The translations under genes and the position numbers were made by a program. Below are positions 1-8,735 of a DNA stretch of 64,000 nucleotides, piece by piece. The notes under the pieces were generated by a model that worked only from the letters and a program-made list of their open reading frames with translations, ran no database searches and was not told where the DNA came from. This DNA is from Polaribacter sp. WD7 (GTDB lineage Bacteria; Bacteroidota; Bacteroidia; Flavobacteriales; Flavobacteriaceae), in NCBI RefSeq assembly GCF_003335085.1, contig NZ_QPEJ01000018.1, positions 434,001 to 498,000 of the forward strand, in the 5' to 3' direction. Position 1 is the first letter of the stretch; every line of letters starts with the position of its first letter.

Positions 1-299
1 TCTATTCCTTCTTGAGCAACTTTAATGCTTTTTTCAAAACTACCTTTAGTATCAAAAAAGTGAATCGTGTTTATTAAGTACCTAATGTAGTCATTGTATT
101 GATTTTTAGATTTTGAGTAAGGTTTAAGTTTTTCTAAATAATTAATAATACTATCCTCATTATTATTTTTTAAATTCTCTTTTGCCTTTTTTAATATTGT
201 TTCAAATTCAGATTGAGATCTCAAATAACTATCTTGTGAAAAGATAGTTTTAAAAAAACATAGAAATAAAAACAAACTAAATAGAAGCTTATTTTTCAT
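1..299 (-). CDS. Exported protein, N-terminal part only
   Basis: The gene starts with ATG at 299 on the minus strand and runs off the window start, so only about 99 residues are visible. Residues 1-21 form a signal peptide (short basic start, Leu/Phe-rich core, then Phe-Ser-Gln). The mature part is helical and Lys/Glu/Asn-rich, with aromatic residues spaced as in tetratricopeptide-like helices. Such an N-terminus is common in flavobacterial TPR-containing signalling proteins, but that is inference. No catalytic domain is visible and I do not recognise the family. Confidence 0.75.
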   Translation of the reverse strand, partial: MKNKLLFSLFLFLCFFKTIFSQDSYLRSQSEFETILKKAKENLKNNNEDSIINYLEKLKPYSKSKNQYNDYIRYLINTIHFFDTKGSFEKSIKVAQEGI

Positions 300-339
300 A
301 ATTTAAACAGTTTATTGTTAGAAATATAGTAAAAAGTAC

Positions 340-615
340 TCAAAAAATCTCTCTTAACGAAAAATCAATAGTTACAATAGCAAGATTTACCTTTCTAAAT
401 TTCAGAGCAGTATTACTCTCAAAACCAATAATTTGTTGAGAAACACTTTTTAGGTTTTCTTGTTGATGTTTCTCTTTCTCAACTTCAATTACCAGAGACT
501 GCAAACGATTTTTCTGAGTTTTCTTAAATTTTTGATGAACCACAACCAACCACAATCCTAAAACAAAAAATAAACGAATAAAAACAGAAATAAAAATAGT
601 GATTTGTATGGCCAT
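340..615 (-). CDS. Small membrane-anchored coiled-coil protein, unknown
   Basis: This 91-residue frame begins 10 bp after the stop of the upstream exported protein (626-1957), which suggests co-transcription. Residues 4-26 form one strongly hydrophobic membrane segment. Residues 28-60 are rich in Lys, Glu and Gln with heptad-like spacing, so a short cytoplasmic coiled coil is likely. I do not recognise a family. Its credibility rests on the tight spacing and the membrane-plus-coil layout. It could still be a chance frame. Confidence 0.5.
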   Translation of the reverse strand: MAIQITIFISVFIRLFFVLGLWLVVVHQKFKKTQKNRLQSLVIEVEKEKHQQENLKSVSQQIIGFESNTALKFRKVNLAIVTIDFSLREIF

Positions 616-625
616 GTTATGAACG

Positions 626-1957
626 CTATTTTAAATAAAATCCGGTAGTAACGTTTTTTTGATCTACCACTTTAAAAAAACCATTTACATTAAAACTTAC
701 GGTTAATGGGTTGTCTCTAAGAAGTTTAGTAGTTTTATATACTCTAAAGAGTGCACTATCATTGTATTTATTTTTCATTTTCCATTCGTAATTTCCCTTA
801 TCTGTGGTTTTAAAAGAGCTTACAGTCATTTTTAAATTAAACTCTTCACCATTAAATTTTATATTTACATCAACATTGCTTCCATATTTAATTACAGAGC
901 CGTCTGTACTGCTCATTTTTAAAGTACCAGATAATTTTTTAACTTTTTGTTTAGAATATACATAGTTAAAATTGTAAAACTTACTTGTTATGTAAGAACT
1001 ATTGGTTTCTACGTTATTAGAAGTATTGTTGTTTGTTGTATTTGTTTTTTTCTTTAGCGGAACAACATCCGTATTTGGGAAGTTGCCTAAACCGTTAACA
1101 AATTTTGGGTCAAAATTAGTACTTCCTGTAACATCGCCATTTTCAAAATGGATTTCTCTAAAATAAAAATATTGATATTTACCAGATCTATAGTGTTTTT
1201 TAATCCAATTGTCTTTTTTATCATATATGTAATCGTACTTTATGCTAGTGTCTGTTTTTCCTTTTGAATTAGATTGTAGTAGATTTCCTTTTCTATCGTA
1301 TTTATAAGTAGTCGTAGAGTTGCCATAGGTGCTGTTAGATTTGTACAAGGTTTTATTACCATCTTCAAAAATTGTAGTATAAGTGCCTATAATGCTACCG
1401 TCTTTACTGCTAAAACTTTTTCTACTTGTTGTTTTTTTACTGCCTTTATATGTATAATTAACTTCTGCTATTAAATTGTTAGATTTGTTGTATTCTTTTT
1501 GATGAACTGTGTTACCTCTCTTATCATTTGAATACTGAATAAAGTATTTGCTACCATCTTTATAAAGAGATTCTCTTTTGATCAAATTATTTTTTTTGTC
1601 ATAAGAAAATAAGAAGTTATTTGTGTATTTTCCTTTTTTATCGCTGATGTCTTTTGTGTCTAGTAATAATCCTTCTGTATTGTAATTATATAGTTTTTTT
1701 ACAGGCGTAGATTCAGAATAACTACCATTGTACAAGTAATAGGTTTCTACAAGATTTCCTTGGTTATTGTAGCGTTTAATGTCTACCGATCTTTTAACAA
1801 AACCACCACTATAGGAGTCATAACCGTAATAATGTGAAATTACTTTTCTTACGTTTTTATGTAAGTTTTGAGACTTTAAATTATAAATTTCAGTTTGACC
1901 AAAACTGTTGAAATAAAAACCAACTGTAATCCATAATAGTATTAATAATTGTCGCAT
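626..1957 (-). CDS. Exported protein with YD-like repeats
   Basis: The 443-residue product has a signal peptide at residues 1-21 ending Ser-Phe-Gly-Gln, typical of flavobacterial exports. Residues about 40-270 hold degenerate units of about 20-25 residues built on Tyr-x-Tyr-Asp-x-Lys-x-Asn or Gly-Asn-Leu, which resemble the YD/RHS beta-repeats of secreted and surface proteins. A Thr/Asn-rich linker at about 300-320 leads to a C-terminal domain of about 110 residues without recognised motifs. There is no RHS core peptidase motif and no toxin domain, so this is not a full polymorphic toxin. A surface or periplasmic location is inferred; the function is unknown. Confidence 0.8.
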   Translation of the reverse strand: MRQLLILLWITVGFYFNSFGQTEIYNLKSQNLHKNVRKVISHYYGYDSYSGGFVKRSVDIKRYNNQGNLVETYYLYNGSYSESTPVKKLYNYNTEGLLLDTKDISDKKGKYTNNFLFSYDKKNNLIKRESLYKDGSKYFIQYSNDKRGNTVHQKEYNKSNNLIAEVNYTYKGSKKTTSRKSFSSKDGSIIGTYTTIFEDGNKTLYKSNSTYGNSTTTYKYDRKGNLLQSNSKGKTDTSIKYDYIYDKKDNWIKKHYRSGKYQYFYFREIHFENGDVTGSTNFDPKFVNGLGNFPNTDVVPLKKKTNTTNNNTSNNVETNSSYITSKFYNFNYVYSKQKVKKLSGTLKMSSTDGSVIKYGSNVDVNIKFNGEEFNLKMTVSSFKTTDKGNYEWKMKNKYNDSALFRVYKTTKLLRDNPLTVSFNVNGFFKVVDQKNVTTGFYLK

Positions 1958-2061
1958 ACGGTTCTCTTTTTTTGGCTGTTGTTCTTAAGGAAATGACTGA
2001 TGCCGATTTGTAAACACCAGCCATTTGTAATCCTAAAAAACAAAGTTTATATTTTTTATTT

Positions 2062-2475
2062 CTATAATTCTGTAGACTTAGGTTTGTGTAAATAAATTAC
2101 TTTTAGTGTATTAAAAGTATTATCGCATATATGAAATTCTACAGGCTGTTTGTTAAAAACAGAATCTGAAATTTGTTGAGCATACAATCTAAAAATTACT
2201 TCATAACTTTTGCTGTCTGTCGCCTCTTTAGAGGTTACCATTTTAAATTGATAGTTTCCGTTTTCATCATTTTTTGATAATTGAACAGATTTTTCTTTAC
2301 CATCTGTAAAACCAGAACTTACCAAATAATTACCAAGTTTTTCTGCATCAGTTTTTTCTACCTTCATGGTATAATAAACGTCTGTTTTATCATATTTTAG
2401 TCTGTCTCCGTAACCAATACAGCTCAATATTAATACAGAAAAAAGTAGTACAAAGACATATTTTGTAATTTTCAT
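2062..2475 (-). CDS. Putative lipoprotein, unknown
   Basis: The 137-residue product has a lipoprotein signal: a Lys-containing start, a hydrophobic core and a lipobox Leu-Ser-Cys with the cysteine at residue 19. The mature part is a small mixed alpha/beta domain with no recognisable motif. It lies in the same orientation as the exported proteins on both sides, separated by about 50-100 bp. I cannot name the family. The lipobox makes an envelope location likely. Confidence 0.75.
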   Translation of the reverse strand: MKITKYVFVLLFSVLILSCIGYGDRLKYDKTDVYYTMKVEKTDAEKLGNYLVSSGFTDGKEKSVQLSKNDENGNYQFKMVTSKEATDSKSYEVIFRLYAQQISDSVFNKQPVEFHICDNTFNTLKVIYLHKPKSTEL

Positions 2476-2523
2476 AATAGTATCGTTAAAAGAAAAATTA
2501 TCGAAGAAAATAAATTTGAATTA

Positions 2524-3618
2524 TTATTTCATCTTAGCAAAAAAAGCATCTAACTGTTTAGTTAAAAATGTATTACATGAATTGTAGTATCCTTCGGCGT
2601 ATTTTTTTGCATCAACATCTATCCACTTTGTAGTGGTAGAAAACCGGTCTGCAGTAGCACTTAAATAACCAGAATACGTACTAAAAGAGGTAGGTACAAA
2701 AGACCCTTGTTTTTGGTATGCAACTACTTTTTGTTTTTCTACAACACCATTAATTTCTATATCTTCTTTAAGTATTCCTGTAAACGAGGCTTTAGAACCT
2801 AAACCTACTTTACCCTGCATAAACGTAATATTTGAACTTGCAGGATAATCATTGGTTGCTCCTTTAATACTTACAGAGCCCAAAAGTTTACCAGCTATCC
2901 CTTTTTTCTTTTTTGGTTTTACAGGTACAGAAATTAGGTAGTTACTTGCCAAACGTAAATTGGTTTTTAATTTTACTTTGGCTGCACTTCCTTTAAATAA
3001 GTTGGTTCCATTTTCTGTAAACATTACAAAAAGATTTACATCTGCAATGGTAGCTTCTCCAAGGGCCTTAGATAGTTTTGCCTGATTACCAATACCTCCT
3101 AGAAAACCTTTTTTAATTTCACCTTTGTCTGTTTTTCTCTTGTAAAAGAAAGAAAATCCTTCTGGTACGGTATTAATAATTCCTGAAAAACTTTCGCCAA
3201 TAGAAGGCCCTGTAGTTTTTTTCCAATCGTTGTATAATTCTGTTTTTCCGGCTTCATCTGCACTTATAATTTCATAGCCCTCACTTTTCAATCTGTTTAC
3301 AAAGTTTGTGTATAATTTGTTGGTTTTTTCTTGCATTAAATTTGCTTGTATACCCCCTAAACCAATGGCAGCTCTTGCAGTTGCACTTCCTTTATTACCA
3401 CCAATTCTACCACCGTTTCCACCATTTTTAAAATCTACAGCTTCTTTATAAAATTCATAATTTACATTAAAAGAGTTGATGTAGATTTTCTTAGGTGCTT
3501 TTTTCATCGTTTTTACACCGTAAAATTGATTTTTTACGTTGATTTCCCCTAAATCTTGAGAAAAAAGATGTATTGAAGTGAATACACAAATTAATAGGAC
3601 AAAATTTAAACTTTTCAT
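2524..3618 (-). CDS. Exported protein, unknown
   Basis: The 364-residue product begins with a signal peptide ending Leu-Phe-Ser-Gln at residue 21. A Gly/Asn-rich patch lies near residues 65-85. The rest is predicted alpha/beta, with a stretch around residues 105-125 that looks like a lipoprotein-style periplasmic domain. No catalytic motif or known domain is apparent. The upstream non-coding region is short, and the next gene upstream (3701-4405) points the same way. Confidence 0.8.
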   Translation of the reverse strand: MKSLNFVLLICVFTSIHLFSQDLGEINVKNQFYGVKTMKKAPKKIYINSFNVNYEFYKEAVDFKNGGNGGRIGGNKGSATARAAIGLGGIQANLMQEKTNKLYTNFVNRLKSEGYEIISADEAGKTELYNDWKKTTGPSIGESFSGIINTVPEGFSFFYKRKTDKGEIKKGFLGGIGNQAKLSKALGEATIADVNLFVMFTENGTNLFKGSAAKVKLKTNLRLASNYLISVPVKPKKKKGIAGKLLGSVSIKGATNDYPASSNITFMQGKVGLGSKASFTGILKEDIEINGVVEKQKVVAYQKQGSFVPTSFSTYSGYLSATADRFSTTTKWIDVDAKKYAEGYYNSCNTFLTKQLDAFFAKMK

Positions 3619-3700
3619 TTTTTTGTTTTTTAAGATTACTCAACAAAATTGTAAAAATTGAAAAGTTGTTACAATACGGCAAATGACGTATATTTTATAT

Positions 3701-4405
3701 TTATTCTGTAAATAAAATGAGTTGTTTCTTAATTTCTTCTATAGACACTTTTTTGTTGGCAAGTATTTGTGCCAAAGCATCTAAGGTCTTAGAATTTTTT
3801 TTAATTGATTCCAAAGATAGATCTACAATTAACCTAAAAAGCACTAGCAGTATCGCTGAGACAAAGCCAATGTTTGTAAAAACGATAAAAAAGAAAGATA
3901 TAATTACAACAAACTGCTGTATAAAAATGCGTACGTAAGGTTTAAACATTAAATCTTTAGCACTAAAAACTAAGTATTTTTTATGGTGCAAAAAATCTGA
4001 AATAAATTTACCTATATGATTCAGAAAAATAGCAGGAAATGCGTATTGAATACCCTCTAGATTAATTATGATTCCGTAATTCTGTAGAATATGAAAAGGT
4101 TCTTTAATAACAGAAGTATTTTCTATGCTAAACAGCGCGAACCCAAAAATAGATTGGATGGCTACAAAAAAACCATAATGAATTGTAAAAATAAGAAGCA
4201 AACTAAAGCCTTTAGATTTTCCGAATACAATACTCCACAACATTTTTAAAGTGGTAAAAAGACCTATAATAATGGTTTCTAAAAAATAAGCAAAGAGAAT
4301 AATAATAGGAGATGCTTTACCAATATAAAGTAAAAAAAGTAAATAAATAGCACCTAACCAAATGAACACATTTTGTGTTGTTGGATAAAAAATATTTTTG
4401 AACAC
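3701..4405 (-). CDS. Multi-pass membrane protein, DUF6498-like
   Basis: The 234-residue product is largely hydrophobic with five to six membrane segments (about residues 12-28, 30-60, 68-95, 115-130 and 160-190) and a short charged cytoplasmic C-terminus. The overall layout, with an Asn-Thr-Phe-type start, a Tyr-Phe-Leu-Glu-Thr motif near residue 40 and a Leu-Asn-His-Ile-Gly-Lys segment near 130, resembles DUF6498 membrane proteins. I make that assignment from memory with modest confidence. The function is unknown. The gene is alone between 3618 and 4474 with no clear operon partner. Confidence 0.75.
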   Translation of the reverse strand: MFKNIFYPTTQNVFIWLGAIYLLFLLYIGKASPIIILFAYFLETIIIGLFTTLKMLWSIVFGKSKGFSLLLIFTIHYGFFVAIQSIFGFALFSIENTSVIKEPFHILQNYGIIINLEGIQYAFPAIFLNHIGKFISDFLHHKKYLVFSAKDLMFKPYVRIFIQQFVVIISFFFIVFTNIGFVSAILLVLFRLIVDLSLESIKKNSKTLDALAQILANKKVSIEEIKKQLILFTE

Positions 4406-4473
4406 ACTAATGATTTTAAAAGCGTAAATGCCACTTTTTAAAAAGACATTTATAATACGCCAAATGCCTTATT

Positions 4474-5424
4474 TTAAAATCGAATAGACGGAAATTGATT
4501 TTGCAAGCGCTCTTTTTTAGCTTCTAAATTTTGTAAAAATTGTTTATGCTCTTTAGAGTCTTTATAAAAAGGTTTGTGCTGCATTCCTTTTTGAATATTA
4601 TCCACTTCTTTAAGTATTGGTTTTGTGTTTTCTGAAAACCAGGTTTCTACAAATCTCTCCCAGATGTAATGTATTGCAATTTGGTTGGGATGAATCATGT
4701 CTTCTGCATAAAAACGATATTCTCTTAACTCATCCATCATAATTTCATAGCTAGGAAAATAATGAATGTTATTTCTAACATTTATAAGATGATGAATTGC
4801 AGCAATTAAATGAGCCTTACTTTGTGTGTTTTCTACAAAACCATCTTTTAGATGACGTACAGGAGATACTGTAAATAAGATAGTTGCTTTTGTATTGATA
4901 GATTTTATGAGTTGTACAGTTGCCTCTAAACTTTCTATAATTTCAGAAACAGAAAGTAGCTCTTTTAAAAATTTTTTTTGCGGAATTTTATGGCAGTTGG
5001 CTACAATGGTATCACTTTCAATATGTCTATATACCCAAGATGTTCCTAAGGTAATAATTATATGATTTGCTGTTTTTAATGTAGAAAAAACTGATTGTGA
5101 TGCGGTGTTTACATCGCTTAAAAATTTAGTTTTATTAGGACTACTTAAAGTTGAATGTGTATAAAAAGAGTGCCAACGTTCTTGATGAAAAAAAATATCT
5201 TTCTCTAAATATTCTTTGGTATTTATTGCATCTAAAACCATCTTTTCTATGGCTTTTGGATGAAAAAGAATTCCAAACGGATTTTGAGTAACATGAAACT
5301 TAAAGTAACCGAGTTTTTTACCAATATTTTCTGAAAAACAGGATCCTAACACCAAAATTTTAGACGTATAATCTATTTGGTTGTGTGTCACTTTTGTAAT
5401 AGGAATCTTGGTTTGAAGTTTCAT
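4474..5424 (-). CDS. GSCFA domain-containing protein
   Basis: The 316-residue product carries the family-defining segment at about residue 29, Leu-Gly-Ser-Cys-Phe-Ser-Glu-Asn, which matches the GSCFA signature except for Ser in the last position. Further conserved pieces follow: a Thr-Leu-Gly-Thr-Ser-Trp-Val-Tyr motif near residue 127, a Thr-Val-Ser-Pro-Val-Arg-His motif near 185 and an Asp-Met-Ile-His-Pro-Asn motif near 245. These resemble the blocks of SGNH/GDSL-type hydrolases, with Ser, Asp and His candidates. There is no signal peptide, so the protein is probably cytosolic. Its substrate is not known. Confidence 0.88.
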   Translation of the reverse strand: MKLQTKIPITKVTHNQIDYTSKILVLGSCFSENIGKKLGYFKFHVTQNPFGILFHPKAIEKMVLDAINTKEYLEKDIFFHQERWHSFYTHSTLSSPNKTKFLSDVNTASQSVFSTLKTANHIIITLGTSWVYRHIESDTIVANCHKIPQKKFLKELLSVSEIIESLEATVQLIKSINTKATILFTVSPVRHLKDGFVENTQSKAHLIAAIHHLINVRNNIHYFPSYEIMMDELREYRFYAEDMIHPNQIAIHYIWERFVETWFSENTKPILKEVDNIQKGMQHKPFYKDSKEHKQFLQNLEAKKERLQNQFPSIRF

Positions 5425-5463
5425 TAGAAGTCTGTCTAGTTCTAATGTAAATTTAGAATAAAA

Positions 5464-7041
5464 TTAGTACTTCAACAACTTCTTTGTTTTAGAAATTCCT
5501 TTAGATTGGTAGTGTACAAAATAATTTCCTGAAGCCAAATATTGCAAGTCAACTTCAATTGCATGCTGTATAGAGCTGTATTTTTTATTTGTAATTTGTT
5601 TAACTACAGCACCAATACTATTATATAAAGTAATTTTTACGTTTTCATTATTTCCGTAAAAGCGAATTTTTATAGAATGTATTGTTGGGTTTGGATAGAC
5701 TTCTATATCTAATTTATCTAAAGAAAAATCATCAATAGATAATGCTGCAGAACAACCACTTTTAAAAATGGGTAGTGCATCAAATTCATCAAACAAAACG
5801 GTGTTAGATTCTTGTTTTGTAGCCCCTAACCAATCTGTTAAAATGGTACTGTATACATTTCTAAAATCATATTGCATTTGTACACCTTCTTTATCATCAA
5901 CCTGAGTGTCTATTTCTGGTGCATCTCCTAAAATAGTATTGTTAGCACAAGAACCAAAGAGAAATAACGGTGCAGCTGTACCATGATCTGTACCTAAACC
6001 TCCGTTAGAACGAATTCTTCTTCCAAATTCAGAATATGTCATTCCAATAATTTTATTGTCAATACCTAACAATTCAATATCGTCTTGAAACGCTGCAATT
6101 GCATCAGATAGTTCTTGCAATAGTACTCCATGTCTACCAGTTTTTTTATCTCCTTCTATTACTTGGTTGTCATGTGTATCAAAACCACCTAATTGTACAA
6201 TAAAAACTTTGGTTTTTAAGCCGCCAGAAATCAATCTAGCAACATGTCTCAGTTTTTCTGACAAACCAGAATCTATATATTTTTGAGAGACATTGTTGCC
6301 TGAATTAGATGCGTTTTTTATAACAGTTGCGTAAGCATTGGTTTGGCTAATGGTATCGTTTACAAAACTTAAGGCATCACCATAACAATTCTCAGGTATT
6401 TCTCCGTTGCTAGTTACAAGGGCAGTCCCAGGATTATCGGGGTCTTCTAAAGCCATAGAAAAATTTGCTGAAGTTCCTTGGCAAGTTTCAGAAACAATTC
6501 TACCAATGGTTATGGCAAAAGGGTCTGTATTGTTTTCATTTGGATAGCTTTCTGGAAACTGAGGATGATTTTCGTTAAAAAAACGACCTATCCAACCAGA
6601 AGAAATAAACTCTTCTGCATCCGAAGCAGAGTTCCAGATATCTGTGGATCTAAAGTGCGATCTATTTTGATTAGGATACCCTACATTTTGTATGACAGCT
6701 AGTTTTTCATCATTCCAAATATCTTGCATTCCTGTCATATTTGGATGAAAACGAGTTGTTCCGTTAACAGTTAATAAATCTGATTCAGGAATAATGATAT
6801 TAGAACGTACAGCTTGTAAATTGGCATATTGATTTAAATCAAAAACTGTATTCAATCCATCATTACCACCTTGCAATTGTATCAATACCAATACATTTTC
6901 ATTATCTTCAGAAAAATTATACTCTTTTGGTTTGTGGTTTGCAAAAATTGGAAAACCACTTAAAGCCAAAGGCAAAGAAGCTGAGGCTATTGAACTTAGT
7001 TTTATAAAATCTCTTCTGTTAAGTTTCTGATTCTTTTTCAT
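5464..7041 (-). CDS. DUF1501 protein with Tat signal and T9SS tail
   Basis: The 525-residue product starts with a twin-arginine signal (Asn-Arg-Arg-Asp-Phe-Ile-Lys, Arg9-Arg10, then a hydrophobic stretch to about residue 34). The DUF1501 hallmark Leu-Gln-Gly-Gly-Asn-Asp-Gly-Leu-Asn follows near residue 53, and a Tyr-Ser-Glu-Phe-Gly-Arg-Arg motif lies near 340. The last 75 or so residues are a classic type IX secretion sorting domain: Tyr-Pro-Asn-Pro near 452, a Leu-x-x-Gly-x-Tyr motif and a basic end. DUF1501 proteins relate to sulfatase/alkaline-phosphatase folds; the substrate is unknown. It lies 2 bp after the DUF1800 gene, its usual partner. Confidence 0.93.
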   Translation of the reverse strand: MKKNQKLNRRDFIKLSSIASASLPLALSGFPIFANHKPKEYNFSEDNENVLVLIQLQGGNDGLNTVFDLNQYANLQAVRSNIIIPESDLLTVNGTTRFHPNMTGMQDIWNDEKLAVIQNVGYPNQNRSHFRSTDIWNSASDAEEFISSGWIGRFFNENHPQFPESYPNENNTDPFAITIGRIVSETCQGTSANFSMALEDPDNPGTALVTSNGEIPENCYGDALSFVNDTISQTNAYATVIKNASNSGNNVSQKYIDSGLSEKLRHVARLISGGLKTKVFIVQLGGFDTHDNQVIEGDKKTGRHGVLLQELSDAIAAFQDDIELLGIDNKIIGMTYSEFGRRIRSNGGLGTDHGTAAPLFLFGSCANNTILGDAPEIDTQVDDKEGVQMQYDFRNVYSTILTDWLGATKQESNTVLFDEFDALPIFKSGCSAALSIDDFSLDKLDIEVYPNPTIHSIKIRFYGNNENVKITLYNSIGAVVKQITNKKYSSIQHAIEVDLQYLASGNYFVHYQSKGISKTKKLLKY

Positions 7042-7043
7042 AA

Positions 7044-8666
7044 CTACATGATTTGAAATTCAGACATTTGTACCATTGTTCCTATCAAATTTCTCAATTT
7101 ATTTTCTACAGAAGCTCTTAATGCTAGGTCTGTAGGATTTGCCAAATAGTCTGAGTATTCTACCGTCCATTCAAAATCAGGCAATCCTTGAATTAAAAAC
7201 TCTTTTAAACTATCTACCTGATCCTGAGAAATTTCATAATTAAAAAGCTGACTAGCCAACCCTGTAACCAAAGCATTTGGGTTTTCTGCATTTGTAATTT
7301 TTGTAGCGATTAACAAAACAGGTACCAAAGGAGGAACTCTATATTTTCTTTTGTCTATCAATAACTCACCACCAGTTACAATTACTTTGCAAAACGCTAA
7401 CCTTTTAGGTAAGGTATAACTGTTTACCCAAGTTTTATAAAATAAAGGTTCTTGGTAATAGGCTTTCCAGCCTGCAACATCTGGATGATGAAAGATAGAT
7501 TGCTCTAAATCTGTACATGCTAAATACAATAAATATGCAAAATCGTACTCTAATTTAATTGTTGTTTTAGGAGCTGAGAATAATAAAGACTTAGTAGCAG
7601 ATAGCATTAAGTCTATAGGGCTTTTAATCATACAATATGTATTTTCATAAAAGTGTTCTGATGAGAGTAATACTTTTAAAGCGGGTGCAATTTCATAATC
7701 ATTATCTCGTATTGTTTTTGCTAAGGGCTCTATAATGTTGGTTTCTATATCGTCAGATATTTCTGCAGTTACAAACCATCTATAAAATTGTCTTACTATA
7801 AAACGAGAGCATTCTTCTTGTTGAAAAATTAGATCTATTACATCTTTATATTCTTCATCTCCATTTTCTGCAATAACAGTATTGTTGAATCTATGTGATA
7901 AAGTTTTAGCTCCTTTTGTGTGTCTGTTATCGGTAAAATAAGCATTTAATGCATCTTCATGTCTAATCCATCTAGCTCTCCATCCTGTTAAAACTTTGGC
8001 TATTTTTACAACATCTTCTTCTGTGTAATAGGTATAATCTCCGCTACCTGCGGTTGCTCCTTTACCGATAGTAAACAGCTCTAATAATTCTCTTGAATAG
8101 TTTTCGTTTGGCGCATTATTTTGATTTTCGTTACCACTTAAGTAAATTAACATATTCGGGTCTATTGTAATTTGCTTGGTTAACTCTTTGAAGTTGCCTA
8201 GAGCATTTTTTCGCAAAATATCCATATAGTAAAACTCTCTATGCGGATTTGTATTTTCTGAAACAAAATGATTGTGCCAAAATAGGGTAAGTTTTTCTCT
8301 TATTGAAATTCCAGAATTTTGCATGTTTAAAAATGACCATGCATACAAAGATCTATTTCTAGATCTAAAAACACGATTTCTTTCTTGCGAGGTTGGTAAA
8401 TCAGGATAAATAGGCGCATTTACCCAAGTTTCTCCGTAGTTTACATCTGGGTCATTTACTTCATTTCTACCAGTACCATCAAGTTCATATTTTAAGGGAG
8501 GTTCTGGTAAAGGAGTTTCTTCAAATAATTTGTTTACAGTTGCAGACAAACCTAATGTTACAGACTCTGCAACTAAATCTGGAGTAATACCAAATGAAGT
8601 TCTTCTTAATAAATGTCTTGCTTTTTCTGCAGACCAATTTCCGGAATAAGTATCTAAATAAGCCAC
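7044..8666 (-). CDS. DUF1800 domain-containing protein
   Basis: The 540-residue product has the DUF1800 start block Ala-Arg-His-Leu-Leu-Arg-Arg-Thr-Ser-Phe-Gly near residue 16 and the diagnostic Asn-Tyr-Ser-Arg-Glu-Leu-Leu-Glu-Leu-Phe-Thr block near residue 188. DUF1800 and DUF1501 genes are paired in many bacteria, and here only 2 bp separate them, so joint function is likely. There is no N-terminal signal peptide, unlike the partner, so export might depend on the partner's Tat signal or may not occur. The molecular function of the family is not established. Confidence 0.92.
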   Translation of the reverse strand: MAYLDTYSGNWSAEKARHLLRRTSFGITPDLVAESVTLGLSATVNKLFEETPLPEPPLKYELDGTGRNEVNDPDVNYGETWVNAPIYPDLPTSQERNRVFRSRNRSLYAWSFLNMQNSGISIREKLTLFWHNHFVSENTNPHREFYYMDILRKNALGNFKELTKQITIDPNMLIYLSGNENQNNAPNENYSRELLELFTIGKGATAGSGDYTYYTEEDVVKIAKVLTGWRARWIRHEDALNAYFTDNRHTKGAKTLSHRFNNTVIAENGDEEYKDVIDLIFQQEECSRFIVRQFYRWFVTAEISDDIETNIIEPLAKTIRDNDYEIAPALKVLLSSEHFYENTYCMIKSPIDLMLSATKSLLFSAPKTTIKLEYDFAYLLYLACTDLEQSIFHHPDVAGWKAYYQEPLFYKTWVNSYTLPKRLAFCKVIVTGGELLIDKRKYRVPPLVPVLLIATKITNAENPNALVTGLASQLFNYEISQDQVDSLKEFLIQGLPDFEWTVEYSDYLANPTDLALRASVENKLRNLIGTMVQMSEFQIM

Positions 8667-8735
8667 GTTCTAAAGATATGAAAATAAATACAACAATGTA
8701 TTTCAATTCTTTAGACCACAGAAAAATAGAAAAGT

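Noticed and set aside
626..1957. Full RHS polymorphic toxin
   Set aside because: The repeats are few and degenerate, and the RHS core-associated domain with its conserved cleavage motif is absent.
3491..3682. 63-codon frame overlapping the start of the exported gene 2524-3618
   Set aside because: It covers the signal-peptide region of a better gene in another frame and has no homology-like features.
8521..8706. 61-codon frame at the start of the DUF1800 gene
   Set aside because: It overlaps the conserved N-terminal block of DUF1800 in another frame.
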